Positions 8,326-15,322 of a stretch of DNA of 32,650 nucleotides are shown piece after piece. Source of the stretch: Leptolyngbyaceae cyanobacterium SM1_4_3 (lineage in GTDB: Bacteria > Cyanobacteriota > Cyanobacteriia > Elainellales > Elainellaceae). The notes below the pieces were generated by a model. It was not told where the DNA came from, did not search any database, and saw only the letters and a list, made by a program, of their open reading frames with translations. The stretch lies in assembly GCA_012031415.1 (NCBI GenBank), contig JAAUTN010000039.1, positions 1 to 32,650 on the forward strand. Direction: 5' to 3'. Both the position numbers and the translations under genes were made by a program. The first letter of the stretch is position 1. Each line of letters opens with the position of its first letter.

Positions 8326-8800
8326 TTTTTTCGTAGCCCTCAAACGGCTGATGAATCCAGGGGTTGTCGGGTAAATAGTCAACGTAGTAGTCGGGCGCAA
8401 TAACAGAGCAATCCTTGTACCACAACACAGCAGTTCGCACTTCATCGACGTAAAACCCGTAGTTGCGGTCGAGCCAGGTCAAAGTGCGCTTTAAAGTTAC
8501 ACCTGAATCGACTAAATCATCAACAAGCAGAACATGGCTTCCCAAATTAGCAGTTGTCATTGTCAGGTCGCGAGAAAAAGTAACTGAGCCTCTGACCTGG
8601 TTGCCTGGGCCTCCGTAGGAAGAGGTTGCCAGAATTGCCAGGGGTTTATCATAGATGCGAGACAAAACATCTCCAACTCTTAGTCCCCCTTTGGCAAGAC
8701 AAATAATCTGGTTGAAATTCCAATCAGACTGATAAATTTTGACCGCGAGCTGCTCGATTCTTTGGTAGTAATCTGCCCAGGAAATGTAAAGGTCTGGCAT
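8282..8800 (-). CDS. Phosphoribosyltransferase (type I PRTase fold, xanthine/hypoxanthine-like)
   Basis: The 172-residue protein has the PRPP-binding signature VLLVDDLVDSGVT at residues 90-102, preceded by the IICLAKGGLRVGD loop (about 32-44) that forms the PPi-binding turn. The short hood and the C-terminal WIHQPFEGYE resemble the xanthine/guanine/hypoxanthine phosphoribosyltransferase group (COG2236-like). It probably salvages a purine base with PRPP in the cytoplasm, but substrate choice cannot be read. The start is the ATG at 8800. The gene ends inside the sensor kinase reading frame, a convergent overlap of 44 bases, and is divergent from the sugar transporter. Confidence 0.88.
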   Translation of the reverse strand: MPDLYISWADYYQRIEQLAVKIYQSDWNFNQIICLAKGGLRVGDVLSRIYDKPLAILATSSYGGPGNQVRGSVTFSRDLTMTTANLGSHVLLVDDLVDSGVTLKRTLTWLDRNYGFYVDEVRTAVLWYKDCSVIAPDYYVDYLPDNPWIHQPFEGYEKTSPAELAASFEAES

Positions 8801-8963
8801 GACAGGCTCAATTCAGATTGCAAAGATGAGAAGCATCATATAGGAAACTTGTTTGATTTTTGAAAGGTTTATACCCCTCAGATTGTAACTTCCAAAAACA
8901 AACTTCAAAATTCCCCAAAACCATGACACCCTGAGAGGATGGCAAAAAATAGCTAGTTTGGCG

Positions 8964-8992
8964 TTGTAACCCTTGTGACCAGACATGATACT
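8964..8992 (+). promoter_or_regulatory. Candidate promoter for the MFS transporter
   Basis: TTGTAA at 8964-8969 and GATACT at 8987-8992 are separated by 17 bases, matching the spacing of a group 1 sigma promoter. The position, about 70 bases upstream of the start at 9065, is sensible. This is pattern matching only. Confidence 0.35.
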
Positions 8993-9064
8993 GGCACTTA
9001 AGGCAGTGTGCTGCTACTGCACCTCACCTCACCTGCTATTTGAGAGGCTTGCTAAAGGAAACGC

Positions 9065-10603
9065 TTGCCTAAAAATACTCCCTATTGTTCAGCCTGCTCT
9101 AAACCCGATATGACTCACTCTGCTCCTGCTGATACCCAGCCCTCTCAAAAACTCGACCTCTTCACCAAGCTAGCTTATGGCGCTGGAGACATGAGCGGGG
9201 GCATCACGGCAAACCTACAGGCCTGGTCGCTGCTGATTTTTCTGACGAATGTTGCTGGGTTAAATCCGGCACTGGCAGGGCAGGTGTTGCTGATTGGCAA
9301 GGTGTGGGATGCGGTGAATGATCCGGCAGTGGGGGTGTTGAGCGATCGCACCCGATCGCCCCGCTGGGGTCGCCGTCACCCCTGGATGCTGTACGGCACC
9401 ATTCCGCTAGGGCTGAGCTTTTGTTTGATGTGGCTAGTGCCAGATTTCAATACGCCCCTTAAGTTTTGGTATTACGTCCTGGTTGGTATTCTCTTTAATG
9501 CAGCTTACACAGTAGTCAACGTACCCTACTCAGCCCTAACTGCGGAGCTAACTCAGGACTATGACGAGCGCACTAGCTTAAATAGCTTTCGGCTTGCCTT
9601 TTCACTGGGTGGCGCAGTTCTAGCACTAGTTTTGGGCTTCGTGATGGGACAGGTTTTCTCCAATGCCAGACAGCAATATTGGGTCACTGGAGTAGTTTGC
9701 GCTGTCCTGTCGATTTTGACGCTGTGTTGGTGCATCGGGGGCACGATTGGCAGAACTCGGCAAAATATGCGGCAAGCCAGCTTGCAGCCAGAAGACGACG
9801 CAGAATCGATGCCAATCTTAGAGCAATTTAAAGTTGCCTTGAGCAATCGCCCTTTTCTATACGTAATTGGCATCTATCTATTTTCCTGGTTGGCGCTTCA
9901 GTTTACGGCGGCGATCATTCCCTACTTCGTCGTCAGTTGGATGGGGCTGGAATCGTACTTTCTCGTGGCGGCACTCGTTCAGGGAACGGCAATTCTCATG
10001 CTGTTTGTCTGTAATGCAATTAGCAAGCGGGTTGGGAAGCGATCGCTCTATTTCATGGGCATGGGCTTGTGGATCATTGTTCAAGCAGGTCTATTCTTTG
10101 TGCAGCCTGACCAGGTAGGGCTGATGTATCTGCTTTGCTTTGCTGCCAGTTTTGGAGTCGCCACCGCTTACCTGGTGCCCTGGGCAATGTTGCCCGACGT
10201 GATTGAGCTAGATGAGTTAGAAACCGGACAGCGGCGAGAAGGCGTTTTCTACGCATTTATGACCCTGCTACAAAAAATTGGGCTGGCGGTTGGATTGGCT
10301 CTAGTCGGAATCGCGCTAGAGCAAGCTGGCTTCATCGAAGCAACTCCAGGGGAACCGCTCCCGGTTCAACCTGAGTCTGCTCTACTTGCGATTCGAGTGG
10401 CGATTGGGCCGTTGCCTACCGTGTCGCTAATCTTGGGCGTTGTCTTAGCATACTTTTACCCGATCACTCGTGAAAAACACGCTGAAATTCTTCTAAGATT
10501 GCACCAGCGCAAGCAGGCTCAACTTGAAGCCGCAGAAGCCTCTTCTGAATTGCCTCCGCATCCCATAGCTAGCGATGAGCCGATAGAAGATGGAACCCGA
10601 TAA
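9065..10603 (+). CDS. MFS transporter, GPH (glycoside-pentoside-hexuronide:cation) type
   Basis: This is a 512-residue, 12-helix secondary transporter of the GPH/MelB subgroup. The N-terminus has KLAYGAGDM, and the first cytoplasmic loop contains VNDPAVGVLSDRTRSPRWGRRHPW, the GPH form of the MFS signature with a conserved Asp and Arg cluster. Later, NVPYSALTAELTQDYDERTSLNSFR is the second strongly conserved stretch. It probably imports a sugar or glycoside with Na+ or H+. I use TTG at 9065 because AAGGA ends five bases before it; an in-frame ATG at 9110 would remove 15 weakly conserved residues and cannot be excluded. It is followed after 45 bases by the phosphopantetheinyl transferase gene. 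Confidence 0.88.
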   Translation: MPKNTPYCSACSKPDMTHSAPADTQPSQKLDLFTKLAYGAGDMSGGITANLQAWSLLIFLTNVAGLNPALAGQVLLIGKVWDAVNDPAVGVLSDRTRSPRWGRRHPWMLYGTIPLGLSFCLMWLVPDFNTPLKFWYYVLVGILFNAAYTVVNVPYSALTAELTQDYDERTSLNSFRLAFSLGGAVLALVLGFVMGQVFSNARQQYWVTGVVCAVLSILTLCWCIGGTIGRTRQNMRQASLQPEDDAESMPILEQFKVALSNRPFLYVIGIYLFSWLALQFTAAIIPYFVVSWMGLESYFLVAALVQGTAILMLFVCNAISKRVGKRSLYFMGMGLWIIVQAGLFFVQPDQVGLMYLLCFAASFGVATAYLVPWAMLPDVIELDELETGQRREGVFYAFMTLLQKIGLAVGLALVGIALEQAGFIEATPGEPLPVQPESALLAIRVAIGPLPTVSLILGVVLAYFYPITREKHAEILLRLHQRKQAQLEAAEASSELPPHPIASDEPIEDGTR

Positions 10604-10648
10604 CGCAACGACCTTTGCTGGAGTTATGGTATCTGTCACATCAAGACG

Positions 10649-11380
10649 ATGATGAGGCATTCTACTAGCTGGGGTTCTCCGCCGCTTCGTCCTGTTTTGG
10701 AGAAACAGCAGGTTCACCTTTGGCTGACCTGGGTTGATCAAGCAATCGCCCAAGTCCCTCAACTCCGTCAAATTCTTTCCACGGACGAGCAAGCAAGAGC
10801 CGATCGCTTTTACTTTGAGCGCGATCGCCACCGCTTCACCATCAGCCGAGCGCGACTGCGGCAGATCTTGAGCCAATATTTGGATATTCCTGCTGAACAC
10901 CTTCAGTTTTGCTACGGAACCTACGGTAAGCCGTCGCTGGCAGGCTCTCTCGCCAACACGGGACTACAATTCAACCTGGCACACTCAGGGGAGGCAGTGC
11001 TGTGTGCGGTGACGTGCGATCGCCACATCGGAGTCGATGTTGAGCAAGTTCGCCCCTTGCCCAAAGTTCAGCAACTCGCAGAACGTTGCCTTTCCGCTCA
11101 AGAGAAAATTCACCTCACCGCTTCAAGCTGCCCTGAAGAAACCTTTTTTGCCTACTGGACTTGTAAGGAAGCCTATTTGAAGGCGATCGGCAGCGGCTTA
11201 ACCCAGCCGATGGATCAAATCGAATTCGCCTTGACCCCAACGATTCAACTGATGAAGGTTTTGGGTAGTTCTGAAGCAGCAAAACTCTGGTCGTTACAGC
11301 TACTCAATTTTTCGCCCGATTATAAAGCAGCCCTCGCAGTAGAGGGGCAAGATTACCAGCTAATGTGCTGGCAGGTTTGA
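10649..11380 (+). CDS. 4'-phosphopantetheinyl transferase, Sfp/HetI type
   Basis: The 243-residue protein is an Sfp-class transferase that moves phosphopantetheine from CoA onto a serine of carrier proteins. Mg2+ ligands appear in IGVDVE (Asp130, Glu132) and in the WTCKEAYLKA motif (Lys173, Glu174). The FNLAHSGEAVLCAV segment is the usual CoA-binding strand. Cyanobacteria commonly have one broad-range enzyme of this type serving fatty-acid ACP and any polyketide or peptide synthases. Two ATG codons in tandem occur at 10649 and 10652; either could be used. The adjacent transporter has no obvious pathway connection. Confidence 0.92.
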   Translation: MMRHSTSWGSPPLRPVLEKQQVHLWLTWVDQAIAQVPQLRQILSTDEQARADRFYFERDRHRFTISRARLRQILSQYLDIPAEHLQFCYGTYGKPSLAGSLANTGLQFNLAHSGEAVLCAVTCDRHIGVDVEQVRPLPKVQQLAERCLSAQEKIHLTASSCPEETFFAYWTCKEAYLKAIGSGLTQPMDQIEFALTPTIQLMKVLGSSEAAKLWSLQLLNFSPDYKAALAVEGQDYQLMCWQV

Positions 11381-11402
11381 TCACATTTAGCCGGAAGTAG
11401 AA

Positions 11403-11423
11403 GAGGCGATCGCACCTACACTC
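11403..11423. repeat. HIP1-centred dispersed repeat, second copy
   Basis: This copy of the repeat at 6409-6429 has gaggcgatcgc followed by acctacactc. It lies in the 48-base gap between the convergent phosphopantetheinyl transferase and rhomboid genes. Both copies are intergenic. Confidence 0.5.
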
Positions 11424-11428
11424 CCCCA

Positions 11429-12025
11429 CTACATTTTGGAGTCAATTTTCTTATCATTCGTCAGTCGTCTCAAGCCCATGATGAGCGCAACTCCTGCTAA
11501 AGCGCCACCAATGTGAGCAATCCGATTGACTCCATCTTGCAGTCCAACCTGCTGCAATTCAGTTACCACCTGCTGGATTACAAACTGCCCTAGAATCAGC
11601 ACTTCCAGAATTTTTCGCCAACTCCATCTCAGCTTAATTAGGACACTGACCACAAATAAGCCAAACACGGCACCGGAAGCCCCTAAAGAAAGAGTTGCTC
11701 CAGGTTGTAACAGCACGCTCAGCAGGTTTGCACCTAGTCCCGTAATGATGTAACTGGCAACAACACCCAAAATCCCTTCTTCCTCCTCGACCAGCTTGCC
11801 GAAGATATAGAGAAAAAATAAATTTCCTGAAAGGTGTGCCCAATTCGCATGGAGGAACATAGACGTAAAGAACTGATACCAGGCAGGGCGAGCATGGTTC
11901 AGGTAGAGAAACTGGAGCGGCAAAACCTGATCCAGCGCAAAGAGAATTAAATTGATTAGAATCAGCGCAAAAACGCCATTATAAAAGCGTTCTTGCTGTT
12001 GGGTAGGTCGGTTAAGTTCTAGCAT
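11429..12025 (-). CDS. Rhomboid-family intramembrane serine protease
   Basis: The 198-residue protein has about six membrane helices. The catalytic dyad is visible as Ser117 in LGASGAVFG and His171 in AHIGGALAG, and the HLSGN motif in helix 2 supplies the oxyanion-side His and Asn. This matches the GlpG-type core with short termini. It would cleave single-pass membrane proteins within the bilayer; substrates are unknown. It begins at ATG 12025 and is transcribed away from the Uma2 gene upstream, with a 160-base gap that shows no obvious regulatory site. Confidence 0.93.
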   Translation of the reverse strand: MLELNRPTQQQERFYNGVFALILINLILFALDQVLPLQFLYLNHARPAWYQFFTSMFLHANWAHLSGNLFFLYIFGKLVEEEEGILGVVASYIITGLGANLLSVLLQPGATLSLGASGAVFGLFVVSVLIKLRWSWRKILEVLILGQFVIQQVVTELQQVGLQDGVNRIAHIGGALAGVALIMGLRRLTNDKKIDSKM

Positions 12026-12185
12026 CTATGAATTGTGGGTTTCGGTTGAGAACAGCAGAGGCAGCAATTCTGTCAGGCTCAAGCGCGTACTCACTTCTAT
12101 TTTAGGAAGGTTAGAACTGAGGTTTAAGTAAGAGACAGAGGTGAATGGCACCAGGGGGGCGATCGCTTACCTACCTTGAATTGAG

Positions 12186-12890
12186 TCAGGAAATTGAGTC
12201 CGGATCGATGTTTAGCTCCCGTAGCCGAGCAGCAAGCCGCTCTGCCCGCTGACGCTCTTGCTCAAGCCGCTGCTCAGCCTGGTCAGCCCTTTCCTCTGGA
12301 GTCGGATAGCGAACTCCCTGTTCGTCATACCAGTACAGCCATTCTCGCTCAATTCCCTGGTAAGCTCCTCGTTCGCGCCCCAAGCCTAGCCCAATCTGAG
12401 GGAGCCAGATGGAGTTGCCAGTCAGAGGGACGTATTCGCCGTTTTCAAGGCTATACACTTCGAGCGGTGGCTTGCGGCGGCGGCGAGAGGAATAGATTGC
12501 GTAATATTTTGCGCCCAGTTCGGCGTAAAAGGCTTTCTTTTTACTGTACTCGCCGCGATATTTACGGGACACCACTTCCAGAACAAACACGGGCACAATA
12601 TTATTCTCTTCCCATAAGACGTAGCTGAGGCGAAGTTCTTCATCGACAATCCGCTGTACGCCTAAGCTAAGGAAACCGTCTGGCACGATCGCAGGTTCAT
12701 CAGGGTCGTAGTAAATCCCCATGTCTACGCCAAAAAACCAGTCCATTCGGTCTTTCCAAAGCTGCGCCAAAATTTGCTTGAGCAGGCTGGGCATCAGGTC
12801 TTGAAGTTCGTTGTCCACTGGCGTTTCGTCCGAATCGGGAAGCTCTTCGGAAGATGGCAGGCATTGCCAGGGATAGTACTTTTTCAGCAT
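12186..12890 (-). CDS. Uma2-family (DUF820) restriction-endonuclease-like protein
   Basis: The 234-residue protein has the Uma2/DUF820 arrangement, a PD-(D/E)xK nuclease-like fold that is greatly expanded in cyanobacteria. The putative active site is Asp71 in VPDGF, and Glu105 and Lys110 in LEVVSRKY. A Tyr/Trp-rich stretch follows (YYAIYSS, then a WLPQIGLGLG element). The C-terminus is a charged coiled coil of repeated Glu-Gln-Arg ending in LRELNIDPD, a common tail in this family. Biological function is unproven. A broken relative with the same tail type occurs at 19473-19824. It is divergent from dnaX across 130 bases that contain a tandem tatgttcgc (12979-12987, 12990-12998). Confidence 0.9.
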   Translation of the reverse strand: MLKKYYPWQCLPSSEELPDSDETPVDNELQDLMPSLLKQILAQLWKDRMDWFFGVDMGIYYDPDEPAIVPDGFLSLGVQRIVDEELRLSYVLWEENNIVPVFVLEVVSRKYRGEYSKKKAFYAELGAKYYAIYSSRRRRKPPLEVYSLENGEYVPLTGNSIWLPQIGLGLGRERGAYQGIEREWLYWYDEQGVRYPTPEERADQAEQRLEQERQRAERLAARLRELNIDPDSIS

Positions 12891-13042
12891 GGCGATCGCT
12901 CCAGGGCTGACTGCTTGTATCTTAACGAAGTAAATCAGGGCAGCGTGAATAACGAAATTATACGGGAAAATAGTTCATATGTTCGCCCCTATGTTCGCAC
13001 TGGCGATCGCTTACCCTAAGAATGGGAATTTACAAACGCTCT

Positions 13043-15322
13043 ATGTCCTACGAACCGCTTCACCACAAATATCGTCCGCAGACGTTTGCAGAACTGGTAG
13101 GACAGGGGGCGATCGCCACTACACTCAGCAACGCCCTTCAACAACGGCGAATTGCACCCGCCTACCTGTTCACCGGACCCAGAGGAACGGGCAAAACCTC
13201 CAGTGCCCGAATTTTGGCAAAGTCGCTGAACTGCATCAACAGTGACGTGCCCACTGCTAAGCCCTGTGGCGTGTGTGAAGTGTGTCGGGCGATCGCCAGA
13301 GGTTCCGCCCTAGACATCATCGAAATCGACGCAGCCAGCAACACAGGCGTAGACAACATCCGCGAACTAATCGAACGTGCCCAGTTTGCCCCTGTGCAGT
13401 GTCGCTACAAGGTCTACGTTATTGATGAATGTCTAACCGGAGGCTCCCTTGTCCTAACTGACGAAGGACTAGTCAGAATCGATGATCCCAGCATTAAGGG
13501 TAAAAGAGTTCTTAGCTACAACGACTCATCTGAAAGCTGGGAATTTAAGCGAGTGACTCGTTGGCTAGACCAGGGAATAAAGCAGACGCTAGTTATTAAA
13601 ACTTCCAACAATCAGGAAATTCAATGTACTAGCAACCACTTAATCAGGACGGAGCAGGGATGGATAGCAGCAAAAGACGTAAAAGAAGGAATGAGGATAC
13701 TATCCCCTGTGAGTGCGGATGCGGCACCGTTATCTACAAGTTCGGCACAGATGGACGTATCCGTAGATTCGCAAGAGGACATCAGTTTAGAGGCAATACC
13801 TACGGACAAAAGCCGTACAAATTGCAGTCTATTCTTGAGCAAGCTGAACTCCTACGCCCGTTCTGTCTTTGCGGCTGCGGAGAGAAACTTGAAGTCACTA
13901 ATTTCCTTCAACAAAAGGGTAAAGGGGTTAGAAGTATTCAGACCCACTGGGAAAAACACCCTTACAAGCAAAAACACGGGATTTGGGAACTCAGGACTAA
14001 GAAGCTTATTGCCAGTACAGGAGTTTTGCAACCCGACGTACTGGGACTCATCTATGGAACCTTGCTTGGAGACTGCTCAATCGGTTATCCAAATCAACGC
14101 AGTAGGTTTCCTAGACTATCCTGGACACATGGAGAACTCCAGCGAGAATGGCTGGAATACAAAGCTCAACGCCTCTCAGTTCTCCGCCCAAAACTCCGAA
14201 TCACTTCAAACCAGGGGTACGGGAAGCAGTCAATTTGTGGCAGCACCGTCTGTCATCCTGAACTTAAGGACGTGTTTAACCTCGTTAAATCTCAAGGCAA
14301 GGAAAAGTACGTATCGCTGGATTGGCTTAACCAGATCACTTCAGAGGGTTTGGCTTGGTGGTACATGGACGATGGTTCTCTTAGCCTTAGCTCAGAAGGT
14401 AGCCCTCAAATTCAATTCCACACAGAAGGCTATTCTGCCAAGGAAAATCAAACTATTGCTGAATGGCTTACGGCATTGGGTTACTCAGCAAAATCAAGGT
14501 TTTACACACGCAAGAGCAACGGCAAGGCATACTACTACGTTTGGATGGACGCAAGGGCATCTAGATCTTGGCTCTCAGCATTTGAGCAATATTCCATCCC
14601 ATCAATGGACTACAAATTTGGAGAGGGTCGAGTCTGTCCACCTCGCTGGGGTTGAGAGGGTCTATGACCTCGAAGTTGAAGATAACCACAACTTTGTTGC
14701 CAATGGGCTGCTAGTGCATAACTGCCATATGCTTAGCACCGCAGCGTTTAATGCGCTGCTCAAAACCTTAGAAGAACCGCCCGATCGCGTCGTCTTTGTG
14801 TTAGCAACGACCGATCCCCAGCGGGTATTACCGACGATCATCTCTCGCTGTCAGCGGTTTGATTTTCGCCGGATTCCCCTAGAAGCAATGGTGCAGCACT
14901 TAGGCGTAATTGCGTCTAAGGAACAGATCACTATTGCCCTGGATGCGGTGCAGCTAGTTGCCCAAATTTCTCAGGGAGGGCTGCGAGATGCCGAAAGTTT
15001 GCTCGATCAGTTAAGCCTGCTAGAAGGTGAGATTACCGTTGAGCGGGTTTGGGAACTGGTAGGCGCGGTGCCGGAGCGAGATTTGCTGGCACTGGTAAGG
15101 GCGATCGCCCAGGATAACGCCGCAACCCTCCTAGATCAAGCACGCCACCTGATGGATCGAGGGCGAGAACCGCTGATCGTGCTACAAAACCTCGCAAGCT
15201 TTTACCGAGATTTGCTGATCGCCAAAACTGCACCCGATCGCAATGATTTAGTTGTCATCACACCGCCCACCTGGGCTGAGCTACGGGAATTTGTGCAAGA
15301 CCTGGATCTGATGATCATCTGA
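13043..15322 (+). CDS. dnaX: DNA polymerase III clamp-loader subunit DnaX, N-terminal part, interrupted by an intein
   Basis: This encodes the AAA+ clamp-loader core. I choose ATG 13043 because the protein then begins with the conserved MSYEPLHHKYRP; an in-frame ATG at 13022 would add seven residues. Walker A is GPRGTGKT (45-52). A zinc module uses Cys64, Cys75, Cys78 and Cys81. Walker B runs VYVIDE to residue 129, where an intein of 431 residues interrupts it. The mature sequence resumes with CHMLSTAAFNALLKTLEEPP, and the sensor/arginine-finger stretch IISRCQRFDFRR follows. The frame ends at TGA 15320-15322 inside the collar domain. The missing continuation starts at ATG 15322 in the -1 frame. 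Adding one C after 15319 makes the two parts continuous, so this is either a one-base deletion (real or artefact) or a true split joined by TGATG coupling. Confidence 0.93.
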   Translation: MSYEPLHHKYRPQTFAELVGQGAIATTLSNALQQRRIAPAYLFTGPRGTGKTSSARILAKSLNCINSDVPTAKPCGVCEVCRAIARGSALDIIEIDAASNTGVDNIRELIERAQFAPVQCRYKVYVIDECLTGGSLVLTDEGLVRIDDPSIKGKRVLSYNDSSESWEFKRVTRWLDQGIKQTLVIKTSNNQEIQCTSNHLIRTEQGWIAAKDVKEGMRILSPVSADAAPLSTSSAQMDVSVDSQEDISLEAIPTDKSRTNCSLFLSKLNSYARSVFAAAERNLKSLISFNKRVKGLEVFRPTGKNTLTSKNTGFGNSGLRSLLPVQEFCNPTYWDSSMEPCLETAQSVIQINAVGFLDYPGHMENSSENGWNTKLNASQFSAQNSESLQTRGTGSSQFVAAPSVILNLRTCLTSLNLKARKSTYRWIGLTRSLQRVWLGGTWTMVLLALAQKVALKFNSTQKAILPRKIKLLLNGLRHWVTQQNQGFTHARATARHTTTFGWTQGHLDLGSQHLSNIPSHQWTTNLERVESVHLAGVERVYDLEVEDNHNFVANGLLVHNCHMLSTAAFNALLKTLEEPPDRVVFVLATTDPQRVLPTIISRCQRFDFRRIPLEAMVQHLGVIASKEQITIALDAVQLVAQISQGGLRDAESLLDQLSLLEGEITVERVWELVGAVPERDLLALVRAIAQDNAATLLDQARHLMDRGREPLIVLQNLASFYRDLLIAKTAPDRNDLVVITPPTWAELREFVQDLDLMII
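13651..13662 (+). promoter_or_regulatory. Candidate ribosome-binding site and start of the nested endonuclease
   Basis: GGAG at 13651-13654 lies five bases before ATG 13660-13662. In the dnaX frame the same bases encode Glu-Gln-Gly-Trp of the intein, so the site could be coincidental. In the endonuclease frame, stops at 13597-13599 and 13630-13632 rule out a longer N-terminus or simple read-in from upstream. Confidence 0.5.
13660..14655 (+). CDS. LAGLIDADG homing endonuclease nested in the intein, -1 frame
   Basis: The 331-residue frame lies wholly inside the intein but is read one base behind dnaX. The N-terminus is basic (KRRKRR, residues 5-10). Two CxCGCG knuckles follow: Cys17/19/21 with His41, and Cys69/71/73 with His96/His100, which suggests zinc-stabilised DNA binding. 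The catalytic core has two LAGLIDADG helices: LGLIYGTLLGDCSIG with Asp138, and GLAWWYMDDGSLS with Asp238. This form (LAGLIDADG_2 type) is best known from group I intron endonucleases. The domain ends at IPSMDYKF, and 12 tail codons overlap the C-terminal splicing domain. It would cut intein-less dnaX alleles and drive homing. If one C were added at 13704-13707 and one G removed at 14620-14621, it would be in frame with the intein, so a pair of indels is the alternative. Confidence 0.85.
   Translation: MDSSKRRKRRNEDTIPCECGCGTVIYKFGTDGRIRRFARGHQFRGNTYGQKPYKLQSILEQAELLRPFCLCGCGEKLEVTNFLQQKGKGVRSIQTHWEKHPYKQKHGIWELRTKKLIASTGVLQPDVLGLIYGTLLGDCSIGYPNQRSRFPRLSWTHGELQREWLEYKAQRLSVLRPKLRITSNQGYGKQSICGSTVCHPELKDVFNLVKSQGKEKYVSLDWLNQITSEGLAWWYMDDGSLSLSSEGSPQIQFHTEGYSAKENQTIAEWLTALGYSAKSRFYTRKSNGKAYYYVWMDARASRSWLSAFEQYSIPSMDYKFGEGRVCPPRWG

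Larger units (their letters stand above)
13430..14722 (+). other. DnaX intein (431 codons) at the Walker B site
   Basis: The intein begins with Cys1 (codon 13430) in CLTGGSLVLTDEG and ends with His430-Asn431 before Cys+1 of the extein (14723). Block B is TSNH at residues 67-70. The N-terminal splicing domain continues through GWIAAKDVKEGMRIL, to about 13708. The C-terminal domain reads RVESVHLAGVERVYDLEV, with block F His420 in EDNHNFVANG and block G LLVHN. All residues needed for standard class 1 splicing are present. DnaX inteins at this insertion point are known from other cyanobacteria such as Synechocystis. The unusual part is the middle: in the dnaX frame about 300 residues (about 13709-14614) are open but resemble nothing I know, because the endonuclease there is encoded in the -1 frame. 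Confidence 0.93.

Noticed and set aside
12960-13021. LexA-type or other operator before dnaX
   Set aside because: A tandem tatgttcgc is present, but it does not match a known cyanobacterial LexA box and the spacing suggests nothing specific.
13633-13720. Programmed -1 frameshift fusing the N-terminal intein domain to the endonuclease
   Set aside because: The sign fits, but stops at 13597 and 13630 in the -1 frame limit the window, no X XXY YYZ heptamer is present in the dnaX frame there, and a return shift would be needed to reach the C-terminal splicing domain. An independent ATG with GGAG is simpler.
13430-14722. Group I intron carrying the LAGLIDADG gene
   Set aside because: The endonuclease type is common in group I introns, but the flanking sequence encodes complete intein splicing blocks in frame with dnaX and ends HN|C. 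No intron core is needed to explain the locus.
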